Shown here piece by piece: positions 24,129 through 31,891 of a DNA stretch of 46,968 nt. The position numbers and the translations under genes are program-made. Numbering within the stretch: position 1 is the stretch's first letter; every line of letters begins with the position of its first letter. The notes below the pieces were generated by a model that was given only the letters and a program-made list of their open reading frames with translations, was not told where the DNA came from and did not search any database. This stretch comes from Cryobacterium tagatosivorans. GTDB taxonomy: Bacteria; Actinomycetota; Actinomycetes; Actinomycetales; Microbacteriaceae. The DNA is taken from assembly GCF_004402215.1 (NCBI RefSeq), contig NZ_SOEZ01000016.1, positions 1 to 46,968 of the forward strand. Reading direction: 5' to 3'.

Positions 24129-25436
24129 ATGGTCACAGCTCATAACGCCTCCCTGGAACCGGTGGATCACGCCGCACTCGTCGATGACGACGGCGGCGCC
24201 CCCGCCAAATGGAAGGTTGTCGGGCCCGGCCTGGTGGTCGCGGCCACGGGCGTCGGCGCGGCCGACATGGTCGCCACGCTCGTCGCCGGCTCGAAGTACG
24301 GCTACGGCCTGCTCTGGGCGGTCATCCTCGGCGTCATCCTCAAGATCGTCCTGGTCGAAGGCGCCGGCCGGTTCACGCTCGCCACCGGGAAGACGATCTT
24401 CGAGGGCTGGCGCTCCCTCGGCAAGTGGACCACCTGGTACTTCGGCCCGTACATCATGATCTGGGGCTTCGTCTATGGGGCCACGGCCATGTCCTCGGCC
24501 GCGCTCCCCCTGGCCGCCCTGTTCCCGGTCCTGCCGCTCACCGCCTGGGCCGTCATCATGGGCCTGCTCGGATTCGTGATGGTCTGGTTCGGCCGGTACA
24601 GCTTCTTCGAGAAGATCACAGCCGTGCTGGTCGGGCTCATGTTCGTGACGGTCGTCGGCCTGGCGATCATCGCGGCGCCGAACATCCCGGAGATGGTCAC
24701 CGGGCTCGTGCCGATGATCCCGGATGACGGCATCCTCTACACCCTGGCCCTCGCCGGCGGCGTGGGCGGCACGATCACCCTGGCCGCGTACGGCTACTGG
24801 CTGCGCGAGAAGGGCTGGTACACGCCCAAGTGGATGAAGGTCATGCGGATCGACAACTCCATGGCCTACGTGCTGACCGGCATCTTCGTCATCGCGATGC
24901 TCATCGTCGGCGCGGAGGTCGTTCGCGCCGCCGGCATCTCACTCAGCGCCGACGACACCGGCCTGCTCGAGCTGACCACCGTGCTCCGCGACAAGTACGG
25001 CGACGTCGTCGGCGTGGGCTTCCTCGTCGGATTCTGGGCCGCGTCCTTCTCCTCGATCATCGGGGTGTGGAACGGCGTCTCGCTCATGTTCGCCGACTTC
25101 TGGGGAAACATGCGCGGCAAGGAATCCGGACACCCGGACACCCGGATCGGCGGCAAGTACTTCAAGTTCTATGTGCTCTGGCTGACCTTCCCGCCGATGA
25201 TCCTCTTCCTGCTCGGCAAGCCGATCGGCCTGATCCTGGCCTACGGCGTGCTCGGCTCGTTGTTCATGCCGTTCCTCGCGATCACCCTGCTGGGGCTGCT
25301 GAACGGCAAGCGCATCCCGGCCCGGTGGGCCAACAAGCTGCCGACCAACATCGCCCTGGGCATCTGCGCGCTCCTCTTCGGCATCCTCGGTGTGCAGCAG
25401 CTCGTGGCGGCCATCGCCCCGGCATTCGCGGGGTAG
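24129..25436 (+). CDS. Nramp-family transporter lacking the canonical metal-binding residues
   Basis: A 435-residue membrane protein with about eleven helices and the Nramp frame: WKVVGPGLVVAATGVGAAD, LVAGSKYGYGLLWAVILG and FTLATGKTIFEGW. In classical Nramp metal transporters helix 1 carries DPGN and helix 6 carries MPHN. Here helix 1 has GAAD (residues 43-46) and helix 6 has GGTIT in ALAGGVGGTITLAAYGYW, so all known metal ligands are replaced. It therefore belongs to a divergent clade; Mg2+, another ion or an organic substrate are possible. ATG 24129 was chosen because the upstream sequence looks like a structured leader; a weak AGGA lies 12 nt before it. Confidence 0.85.
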   Translation: MVTAHNASLEPVDHAALVDDDGGAPAKWKVVGPGLVVAATGVGAADMVATLVAGSKYGYGLLWAVILGVILKIVLVEGAGRFTLATGKTIFEGWRSLGKWTTWYFGPYIMIWGFVYGATAMSSAALPLAALFPVLPLTAWAVIMGLLGFVMVWFGRYSFFEKITAVLVGLMFVTVVGLAIIAAPNIPEMVTGLVPMIPDDGILYTLALAGGVGGTITLAAYGYWLREKGWYTPKWMKVMRIDNSMAYVLTGIFVIAMLIVGAEVVRAAGISLSADDTGLLELTTVLRDKYGDVVGVGFLVGFWAASFSSIIGVWNGVSLMFADFWGNMRGKESGHPDTRIGGKYFKFYVLWLTFPPMILFLLGKPIGLILAYGVLGSLFMPFLAITLLGLLNGKRIPARWANKLPTNIALGICALLFGILGVQQLVAAIAPAFAG

Positions 25437-25439
25437 TTC

Positions 25440-25445
25440 TAGAGT
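25440..25445 (+). promoter_or_regulatory. -10 box TAGAGT for a leaderless K+ channel gene
   Basis: TAGAGT ends 6 nt before the ATG at 25452 and no Shine-Dalgarno sequence is present. It begins only 4 nt after the stop of the Nramp gene, so the channel gene has its own promoter despite the tight spacing. Confidence 0.55.
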
Positions 25446-25451
25446 GTGGGC

Positions 25452-26075
25452 ATGGAGCAGGCCCGCTGGCAGCAGATTGTCGAACGCCCGCTGAACCTTG
25501 CGGCGCTGGCCTTCCTGATCGCCTACTCCTGGCGGGTCATCGGCAACCTGGAGGGAACGGCGGCGGCCATCGCCAACGCGGTCGTCTTCGCCACCTGGCT
25601 GGTCTTCCTGGTCAACTACCTGGCCAATCTTGCCCTCAGCACGGATCGCCGGCGCTGGCTGCGCAGCCATGTATTCGAACTCCTGGCCGTCATCCTGCCG
25701 GCGCTCCGCCCGTTGCGCCTGCTCAGGTACGTGCGCCTGCGCCACTTCGAGCGCACGGTGGGCGGGGCCTTCCGTTCCCGGGTATCGATCTACCTGGCCG
25801 CGACGATCGTGCTCCTGGTCTACATGGCAACGCTGTCGGTGCTCGACATGGAACGATCGGCCACCGGCGCGAACATCACCACCTTCGGTGACGGCCTCTG
25901 GTGGTCGCTCGTGACGGTCACCTCGGTCGGCTACGGCGACTACTACCCGGTGACGCTGCAGGGCCGGATCATCGCCGCCGGGCTGATGCTCTGCGGGATC
26001 GGGATGCTCGGGCTGGTCACCGCGGCGCTCGCGTCCTGGATCGTCGAGCGGATCGAGAAGACCCGGCCGGATTAG
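25452..26075 (+). CDS. Potassium channel family protein
   Basis: A 207-residue ion channel subunit. The selectivity filter VTVTSVGYGDYYP is followed by a final pore helix IIAAGLMLCGIGMLGLVTAAL. Two or three hydrophobic helices precede it, and the Arg-rich LRPLRLLRYVRLRHFER resembles a shortened voltage-sensor (S4) helix. It should form a tetrameric K+ channel in the cytoplasmic membrane. There is no cytoplasmic RCK/TrkA domain. A GTG six bases upstream in frame is less likely as start because it abuts the -10 box. Confidence 0.9.
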   Translation: MEQARWQQIVERPLNLAALAFLIAYSWRVIGNLEGTAAAIANAVVFATWLVFLVNYLANLALSTDRRRWLRSHVFELLAVILPALRPLRLLRYVRLRHFERTVGGAFRSRVSIYLAATIVLLVYMATLSVLDMERSATGANITTFGDGLWWSLVTVTSVGYGDYYPVTLQGRIIAAGLMLCGIGMLGLVTAALASWIVERIEKTRPD

Positions 26076-26078
26076 CGC

Positions 26079-26108
26079 GCCGGATCAGCTCGAGCCGGAT
26101 CAGCTCGA
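26079..26108. repeat. 15-bp perfect tandem duplication between convergent genes
   Basis: GCCGGATCAGCTCGA occurs twice without a gap (26079-26093, 26094-26108) between the ends of the channel and ADP-ribosylglycohydrolase genes; a partial third copy (CCCGGCTCAG) follows. Like the 17-bp duplication at 5598, it marks slippage near stop codons. Confidence 0.9.
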
Positions 26109-26114
26109 CCCGGC

Positions 26115-27494
26115 TCAGTGCTCGACCCGCATCAGCCTCGGGGCGAGCGCGTCGCGGAGGGCGGGGTTGGGCTTCGCCGCCGGGAGCACCTCGATGATGT
26201 CGGCGAGCGCCTGCTCCAGCGGAACGCGGCAGTGCCGCGAGGCGTAGAGCGCCGCGACGGCGGGCGTGCGGCTGATCGCCTGGACACAGTGCACGAACAC
26301 GATGTGCCCCTCCGCGCGCAGCGCGGCGATCTCGTCGACGGTGTCCACGAGCATGAAGTCCAGGTTGGGGTTCATCTCCGGGCGCGGGTCATCGACCAGC
26401 CACACCGCGATGTGGTCGCGGATGCGGGCGGGCACCTGAGCCGTCCCCACCCGGCAGAGCGACACGACCGCGTCGACCTGGGCCGGCAGCCGGTCCAGCG
26501 CCCCCACCCCGCCGAGCCATACCCCGCTGTCGTGCGGATGCCGCACCAGCGCGGCCGTTCCGCCGTAGCGCTCGTAGTCCATGCGCTTGTCGCTCGGCCA
26601 GCCGTGCACGTCCGGCACCCCTTTGCGTGCGGCGAGCACGGCCAGCCGGACGAGGTCGGGAGTACGGAGCCCCGGGCGACCGTGCAGGATGCGCCGCCAC
26701 TCGGCGGGCACGGCCGACGCCCCCCAGCGGGCGCCGGCCAGCGCGCCGGTGATCGCGGCCACGTGGGTTGCGCCCCGCCCCGCGCGCACCGCGTTCTCGA
26801 TCGACTGGCGGAGGAAGTCGGCATCCGTGTGCCCGATCTCCGCGACCACGTCGAGATGGGCGAGGGACGACCACGCCCCCTGCAACGCCCGGACGACGCC
26901 GTTGTTGCGGTCGAAGGCCGCCGGCGGCAGCCGGTCGGCGTCGTCCAGTCGCCGCCACCACGCGGTCTGGCGCTCCCGGGGCAGGGCCGCGAGGCCGACC
27001 CGAATGTTGAGTTCGCCGTGCAGCACGGCGTGGCGGATGGCCAGCGCCCAGAGCACGCAGGCGTCCTGGGCATCCGTCTGGTCGTGGGTGAGCGCGCTCA
27101 CCGCCCGGGCCGCCTCGGCGAGCGCCACCGGGTCGTCGAGGTAGGCGAGCGCGACGCCGGCGCTGCGGAGCAGGGAGCTATTGTCGATGCGGCCGGCGCG
27201 TTCCTCGCGGTGCTTGTGCGTGACCTCGCCGAGGGGAGAGACGATGTCGCGTCGCACGGCCTCGTTCCGCAGGTCCTGGCCGGCAGCCGCGGCCCCGACG
27301 ACGTCGATCGCCATCGCGGTGTCGTCGGACCACTCGCCCGGGGTGAGGCCGAGGTTCCCGCCGCCCCTCATGGTCACGAACGCGGCGTCCGGCATCGGCT
27401 CCAGGCATTCGTAGCCGGCCCCCAGCGCGTCGCCGCTGGCCAGTCCGAGCAGCGTTCCCGCGGCTCGGTCGTGCTGCACGGAGGTGAGATTCAT
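26115..27494 (-). CDS. ADP-ribosylglycohydrolase fused to a dual-specificity phosphatase-like domain
   Basis: A 459-residue fusion. Residues 5-300 are a DraG/ADP-ribosylglycohydrolase domain: RAAGTLLGLASGDALGAGYE, GEWSDDTAMAID (metal-binding Asp pair), LTHDQTDAQDACVLWALA and HVAAITGALAGARWGAS. Residues 310-445 resemble a cysteine phosphatase: YGGTAALVRHP, VWLGGVGALDRLPAQVDAVVS in part, and the P-loop VHCVQAISRTP with Cys403 and Arg409 spaced as CX5R. The first domain removes ADP-ribose from proteins or DNA, the second hydrolyses phosphate esters; together they might process phospho-ADP-ribose. ATG 27494 has GAAGGAG seven bases upstream. No ADP-ribosyltransferase is nearby. Confidence 0.87.
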   Translation of the reverse strand: MNLTSVQHDRAAGTLLGLASGDALGAGYECLEPMPDAAFVTMRGGGNLGLTPGEWSDDTAMAIDVVGAAAAGQDLRNEAVRRDIVSPLGEVTHKHREERAGRIDNSSLLRSAGVALAYLDDPVALAEAARAVSALTHDQTDAQDACVLWALAIRHAVLHGELNIRVGLAALPRERQTAWWRRLDDADRLPPAAFDRNNGVVRALQGAWSSLAHLDVVAEIGHTDADFLRQSIENAVRAGRGATHVAAITGALAGARWGASAVPAEWRRILHGRPGLRTPDLVRLAVLAARKGVPDVHGWPSDKRMDYERYGGTAALVRHPHDSGVWLGGVGALDRLPAQVDAVVSLCRVGTAQVPARIRDHIAVWLVDDPRPEMNPNLDFMLVDTVDEIAALRAEGHIVFVHCVQAISRTPAVAALYASRHCRVPLEQALADIIEVLPAAKPNPALRDALAPRLMRVEH

Positions 27495-27703
27495 GTGCGG
27501 ACTCCTTCGGGTTGAGTACACGGTGGTGCGCGTCCCCGGAAGGACGAAAGCGGAAGCGCCGGGGGTAAGTCGTCGCTGCCGTGGCGAGCCGTAGGGGGCT
27601 CACAGTTGTGGTTCTTCAGTACCTCGTTCCTGGCATCGTGTGCGGCGTCGGCCTTGCGACCGGCGTCCCAGCGGGCGACCAGTGAGGACAGACTGCTCGC
27701 ATC

Positions 27704-27746
27704 CACGCGTGCAGGTAACCCCCAGTTGGGGGGCTGCCGACGCGTG
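27704..27746. repeat. Imperfect 43-nt palindrome
   Basis: CACGCGT (27704-27710) pairs with ACGCGTG (27740-27746), GCAG with CTGC, and CCCCCA with TGGGGG around a GT centre, with small internal loops. It is unrelated to the three palindrome families found elsewhere. Confidence 0.6.
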
Positions 27747-27793
27747 ACCCAGGGCTCGGAGACCAGGCCGAGTACAGGCCCGAGAACAACAGA

Positions 27794-27827
27794 ATCAGCC
27801 CGACCTTGTAGGGAAGCTCGGGCTGAT
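27794..27827. repeat. 10-bp stem inverted repeat
   Basis: ATCAGCCCGA (27794-27803) and TCGGGCTGAT (27818-27827) are perfect inverted repeats around a 14-nt loop. No T-tract follows on either strand. Confidence 0.55.
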
Positions 27828-27974
27828 CTGTGCAGTTCAACTTGCGCCATACGGGCCTCGGTTGAGCTTGATTCACTTATCGTACTGCGCTCCTCCCCTG
27901 GCCTCAAGGCCGTGCTTGCTGGGAATCCGCCCGGAGCGGGTCTTTCGCTCATTCTGTGTTTATCTGCGTAACCC

Positions 27975-28004
27975 TTGACAAGCAAAGGCAAACACAGTTA
28001 CAGT
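27975..28004 (+). promoter_or_regulatory. Promoter of the fructose PTS operon
   Basis: TTGACA (27975-27980), 18 nt, TACAGT (27999-28004), 35 nt before the fruR start. The stretch between and after is rich in CAAA words (AGCAAAGGCAAACACAG, GAAACAAAG), unusual for this genome and a plausible operator for the DeoR-type repressor encoded first in the operon. Confidence 0.6.
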
Positions 28005-28038
28005 CGTCGAAACAAAGATGTCTTGTCGAGGAGGCCCA

Positions 28039-28827
28039 GTGTTCGCCGAAGAACGCCAGCTCTTAATCTCCGCCCTCGTCGCCGACCGGGGACGAGTCAC
28101 CGTCGCCGACCTGGCGACCCGGTTCAACATCACCCCGGAGACGGTACGCCGGGACCTCGACGCCCTGGAATCCGCGCGGCAGCTGCGCCGGGTGCACGGC
28201 GGCGCCGTCGCCACCGACCGGGTGAGCATGTCGGAGCGCAGCCTGGAAGAGCGCCAGGGCCAGCGCCTCGATGAGAAGTCCCGCATCGCCGCCGCCGCCC
28301 TCGCGATGATCCCGGCGAGCCCGACCGGCTCGATCATCCTGGACGCCGGCACCACCACCGAACGCCTGGCCGACCGTCTGCTGGCCTGGACCCCCCAGGC
28401 CCCCGGCGACCAGCTGCTGGTCATCACCAACGCCATCCCGATCGCCTTCAAGCTCTCCGGCAACGACGAGATCCAGCTGCACATCCTCGGCGGCCGGGTA
28501 CGCGGCCTGACCCGGGCCGTGATCGGCGCCGGCACCACCGAGCAGCTCGACGCCCTCCGGCCCGACATCGCCTTCGTCGGCACCAACGGAGTCGACGCCG
28601 CCTTCGGCTTCAGCACCCCCGACACTGCCGAGGCGGCGGTGAAGCGGGCCATCGTCCGGTCCGCCCGCCGGGTCGTCGCCCTGGCCGATTCGTCCAAACT
28701 CGGCGAGAAGACGCTCGTGCGCTTCGCCGGGCTCGGCGACATCGACACCCTCATCACGGATGCTCCCCCGTCCCCCGAACTTGCCGCCGCCCTCGCCGCG
28801 GCCGACGTCGAGGTCGTGATCGCGTGA
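28039..28827 (+). CDS. fruR: DeoR-family transcriptional repressor of the fructose operon
   Basis: A 262-residue DeoR regulator. The N-terminal helix-turn-helix is RVTVADLATRFNITPETVRRDLDAL, seen here as RVTVADLATRF and TPETVRRDLDAL. The C-terminal sugar-phosphate sensor shows IILDAGTTTERLADRL, VITNAIPIA, GTNGVDAAFGF and ADSSKLGEKTLVRFA. Family members of this context respond to fructose 1-phosphate or related intermediates. It starts at GTG 28039 after GAGGAGG. Its stop overlaps the start of fruK (GTGA), so it controls its own operon and should repress it when no fructose phosphate is present. Confidence 0.92.
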   Translation: MFAEERQLLISALVADRGRVTVADLATRFNITPETVRRDLDALESARQLRRVHGGAVATDRVSMSERSLEERQGQRLDEKSRIAAAALAMIPASPTGSIILDAGTTTERLADRLLAWTPQAPGDQLLVITNAIPIAFKLSGNDEIQLHILGGRVRGLTRAVIGAGTTEQLDALRPDIAFVGTNGVDAAFGFSTPDTAEAAVKRAIVRSARRVVALADSSKLGEKTLVRFAGLGDIDTLITDAPPSPELAAALAAADVEVVIA

Positions 28828-29795
28828 TCATCACCCTCACCCCGAACCCGAGCCTCGACCGCACGATCGAGCTGGGCGCCCCGCTGGCCCGCGGCGAGGT
28901 GCAGCGCGCCGTCGCCACCCACCAGGAACCCGGCGGAAAGGGCGTCAACATCTGCCGCGCCCTCGAGGCCTCGGCCGTGCCGAGCCTCGCCATCCTGCCC
29001 GGCGACGCGGATGACGCCGTGCTGCTTGCCCTGGCGGCGCACGGCATCCCGCACCTCGGGCTGCCGATCGGCGCCGCGCTGCGCAGCAACGTGGCCATCA
29101 CCGAACCGGACGGAACGACCACCAAGGTCAACGAACCGGGACCGACGCTGACCGCGCAACAGCACCTCGACCTCGTCGAACTCGTCCTCCAGCAGGCGGA
29201 AGGCGCATCCTGGCTCGTGCTGGCCGGCTCCCTGCCGCCCGGGCTCCCGGTGGACTTCTACGCCGAACTCACCCGCGAGCTGCGCCGCCGGTTCGGTGCC
29301 GCGGCACCGAAGGTGGCCATCGACTCGTCCGGCGCACCGCTGGCCGCCGCCGTCGCCGCAGCCCCCGACCTGATCAAGCCCAATGCCGAGGAGCTCGCCG
29401 AGCTCACCGGCATCCCCGACCCCGACGGGCTCGAAAACGATCCCCTGGTCGCCGTCGAAGCGGCCAGGCGGCTGGTTGCCGGCGGGGTCGGTGCGGTGCT
29501 GGCGACCCTGGGCTCGCGCGGCGCCGTGCTCGTCAAGGCCGAGGGCGCCTGGCTCGCCACGAGCCCCCGGATCGTCGCCCGCAGCACCGTCGGCGCCGGG
29601 GATTCCTCCCTGGCCGGCTACCTGCTCAGTGAGATCGCCGGCGCCTCCGCCCCGGACTGCCTGCGCCAGGCGGTGGCGCACGGGGCCGCGGCCGCGGCCC
29701 TGCCGGGGTCGACCGTCCCCGCCCTCGAACAGACCACCCCCACCGCCGTCACCGTGACGGCCCTTCCCACCCATCCAAAGGAGGATGACCAGTGA
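28824..29795 (+). CDS. fruK: 1-phosphofructokinase
   Basis: A 323-residue PfkB-family kinase that converts fructose 1-phosphate and ATP to fructose 1,6-bisphosphate. Motifs: ITLTPNPSLDRTIEL at the start, PGGKGVNICRAL (substrate site) and STVGAGDSSLAGYL (anion hole and catalytic Asp). It starts at a GTG that overlaps the fruR stop and itself overlaps fruA by 4 nt, so the three are translationally coupled. It acts directly on the product of the fructose PTS encoded next. Confidence 0.95.
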   Translation: MIITLTPNPSLDRTIELGAPLARGEVQRAVATHQEPGGKGVNICRALEASAVPSLAILPGDADDAVLLALAAHGIPHLGLPIGAALRSNVAITEPDGTTTKVNEPGPTLTAQQHLDLVELVLQQAEGASWLVLAGSLPPGLPVDFYAELTRELRRRFGAAAPKVAIDSSGAPLAAAVAAAPDLIKPNAEELAELTGIPDPDGLENDPLVAVEAARRLVAGGVGAVLATLGSRGAVLVKAEGAWLATSPRIVARSTVGAGDSSLAGYLLSEIAGASAPDCLRQAVAHGAAAAALPGSTVPALEQTTPTAVTVTALPTHPKEDDQ

Positions 29796-31849
29796 GCGCA
29801 TTGATAACCCCGGAGCTCGTTGCCCTGGACGCCGACCTCGGCGACGACTCGGCGAGCGTGATTCGCCACCTCGCCCAGCTCGTCGTCACCGCCGGTCGGG
29901 CGACCGAATTCGAGAGCCTCGCCGCGGATGCCCTGGCCAGGGAGAGCAAGACGGGCACCGGCATCCCGGGCGGCCTGGCGATCCCGCACTGCCGGTCGAT
30001 GGCCGTCACCGAGCCGACGCTGGCCTTCGCCCGGCTCTCCAGGGCCGTCGACTTCGGCGCCAAGGACGCCCTGGCCGACGTCGTCTTCTTCATCGCCGCC
30101 CCGGAGGGCGCCGACCAGGCGCACCTCAAGCTCCTGGCGAAGCTCGCCCGGTCCCTGATGAAGGCCGACTTCGTCGCCTCCCTCCGGGTGGCAACGTCCC
30201 AGCAGGAGATCGTCGACATCGTCCAGGCGGTCGTCAGCCCGGCTCCCGCCGCGGTCGAGGCCGCAGCCGTAGCCGAGGCCGAGGCCGCAGCATCCGCCGA
30301 GGCCGCAGCGTCCGCCCAGGCCGCCGTCGCCGCCGGCGCCGAGGCATCTGCGGGCCCCAGGCGACTCGTCGCCGTGACCGCCTGCCCGACCGGAATCGCC
30401 CACACCTACATGGCGGCCGACGCGCTCGTGGCGGCGGCCAAGGAGGCCGGCGTCGACCTGCGGGTCGAGACCCAGGGCTCCGCCGGCGCCGTCCCGCTGC
30501 ACCCCTCGGTGATCGCGGCAGCCGAAGCCGTGATCTTCGCCGTCGACGTCGACGTGCGCGGACGGGACCGTTTCGCCGGCAAGCCCGTGATCAGCTCCCC
30601 GGTCAAGCGCGGCATCGACGAGCCGAAGGAGCTGATCCGGGAGGCGCTCGCCGCCGCGGTCACCCCGGGCGCGCGCCGGGTCAGCGGCGTCTACGACCCC
30701 AATGCGGAGGAACGGGCGGAGGAGCGCGAACACCTCGGCCACAAGCTGAAGAGGGCGCTGCTCACCGGCGTCAGTTACATGATCCCGTTCGTCGCCGCCG
30801 GCGGCCTGCTCATCGCCCTGGGCTTCTGGCTCGGCGGCTACGACATCACCAAGTCGGCCGGCACGATCGTGCTGGAGAACAGCCTCTTCAACCTGCCCGA
30901 CGGCGGCCTGCCGATCTACCTCGGCGCCGTCCTCTTCCAGATCGGCGCGTTGTCGATGGGCTTCCTGGTGCCGGCCCTGGCCGGGTACATCGCCTACGGC
31001 ATCGCCGACCGGCCCGGTATCGCGCCTGGCTTCGTGGCCGGTGCCGTCGCCGGGTTCATGGGCGCCGGCTTCCTCGGCGGCATCGTCGGCGGGCTGCTGG
31101 CCGGCGTCGTGGCCAAGAGCTTCGAACGCCTCAGCGTGCCACGGTGGCTGCGCAGCCTGATGCCCGTCGTCATCATCCCGCTCGTCGCCTCGATCGCCGC
31201 CTCCGGGCTGATGTTCGTCGTGCTCGGCGGACCGATCGCCTGGCTGACCGAGCAACTCAACGCCTGGCTCTCGGGCATGAGCGGCACATCCGCGGTCGTG
31301 CTGGGGCTCATCCTGGGCCTGATGATGGCGTTCGACCTCGGCGGTCCGGTCAACAAGGTCGCCTACTCGTTCGCCGTCGCCGGCCTCGGCGCCGCCACCC
31401 TGGCCAACCAGTTCCCGTGGCAGATCATGGCCGCCGTGATGGCGGCCGGAATGGTCCCGCCGCTCGGCATGGCACTGGCCACCACGATCGACCGCAAACT
31501 GTTCAGCCTGGCCGAACGGGAGAACGGCAAGGCCGCGTGGCTGCTCGGGGCATCCTTCATCTCGGAGGGCGCGATCCCGTTCGCCGCGGCAGACCCGCTG
31601 CGCGTGATCCCGGCCAGCATGCTCGGCGCGGCCACGACGGGCGCGATCTGCATGGCCTCCGGCGTCACCTCGAAGGCACCGCACGGCGGATTCTTCGTCT
31701 CCTTCGCGATCGGCAACCTCGGTATGTTCATCGTGGCGATTGCCGTGGGCACGGTGGTCACGGCCCTGGCGGTCATCGGCCTCAAGCGCTTCGTCGTGAA
31801 GAAGGAAGAAGTGGTCGAGGCCGAAGACAGCGCCCTGATCCCCAGCTAG
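29792..31849 (+). CDS. fruA: Fructose-specific PTS enzyme IIABC
   Basis: A 685-residue protein with all three PTS units on one chain. IIA (1-150) has the phospho-accepting His66 in LAIPHCRS. An Ala/Glu-rich linker (about 151-188) leads to IIB with Cys198 in VTACPTGIAHTYMAAD. The IIC channel (from about 320) has some nine helices, including GVSYMIPFVAAGGLLIALGF in part and AFDLGGPVNKVAYSF. It imports fructose and phosphorylates it at carbon 1 using phosphate from HPr, encoded two genes downstream. Confidence 0.95.
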   Translation: MSALITPELVALDADLGDDSASVIRHLAQLVVTAGRATEFESLAADALARESKTGTGIPGGLAIPHCRSMAVTEPTLAFARLSRAVDFGAKDALADVVFFIAAPEGADQAHLKLLAKLARSLMKADFVASLRVATSQQEIVDIVQAVVSPAPAAVEAAAVAEAEAAASAEAAASAQAAVAAGAEASAGPRRLVAVTACPTGIAHTYMAADALVAAAKEAGVDLRVETQGSAGAVPLHPSVIAAAEAVIFAVDVDVRGRDRFAGKPVISSPVKRGIDEPKELIREALAAAVTPGARRVSGVYDPNAEERAEEREHLGHKLKRALLTGVSYMIPFVAAGGLLIALGFWLGGYDITKSAGTIVLENSLFNLPDGGLPIYLGAVLFQIGALSMGFLVPALAGYIAYGIADRPGIAPGFVAGAVAGFMGAGFLGGIVGGLLAGVVAKSFERLSVPRWLRSLMPVVIIPLVASIAASGLMFVVLGGPIAWLTEQLNAWLSGMSGTSAVVLGLILGLMMAFDLGGPVNKVAYSFAVAGLGAATLANQFPWQIMAAVMAAGMVPPLGMALATTIDRKLFSLAERENGKAAWLLGASFISEGAIPFAAADPLRVIPASMLGAATTGAICMASGVTSKAPHGGFFVSFAIGNLGMFIVAIAVGTVVTALAVIGLKRFVVKKEEVVEAEDSALIPS

Positions 31850-31891
31850 ATTCCCACCCGGATGCTTCGCCCCAAGAATCGAGGACGTTCA

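Larger units (their letters stand above)
27495..28038. other. 544-nt intergenic region without a confident gene
   Basis: Between the divergent ADP-ribosylglycohydrolase and fruR genes. Open frames exist on both strands but have unconvincing composition and match nothing I know. It holds two hairpin-forming sequences (27704-27746, 27794-27827) and, at its right end, the fru promoter. It may be a relic of a mobile element or a lost gene. Confidence 0.5.

Noticed and set aside
27491..27991. Minus-strand 166-codon frame in the gap between the ADP-ribosylglycohydrolase and fruR genes
   Set aside because: No recognisable motif, no ribosome site and composition unlike the real genes; it also spans the hairpins and the fru promoter.
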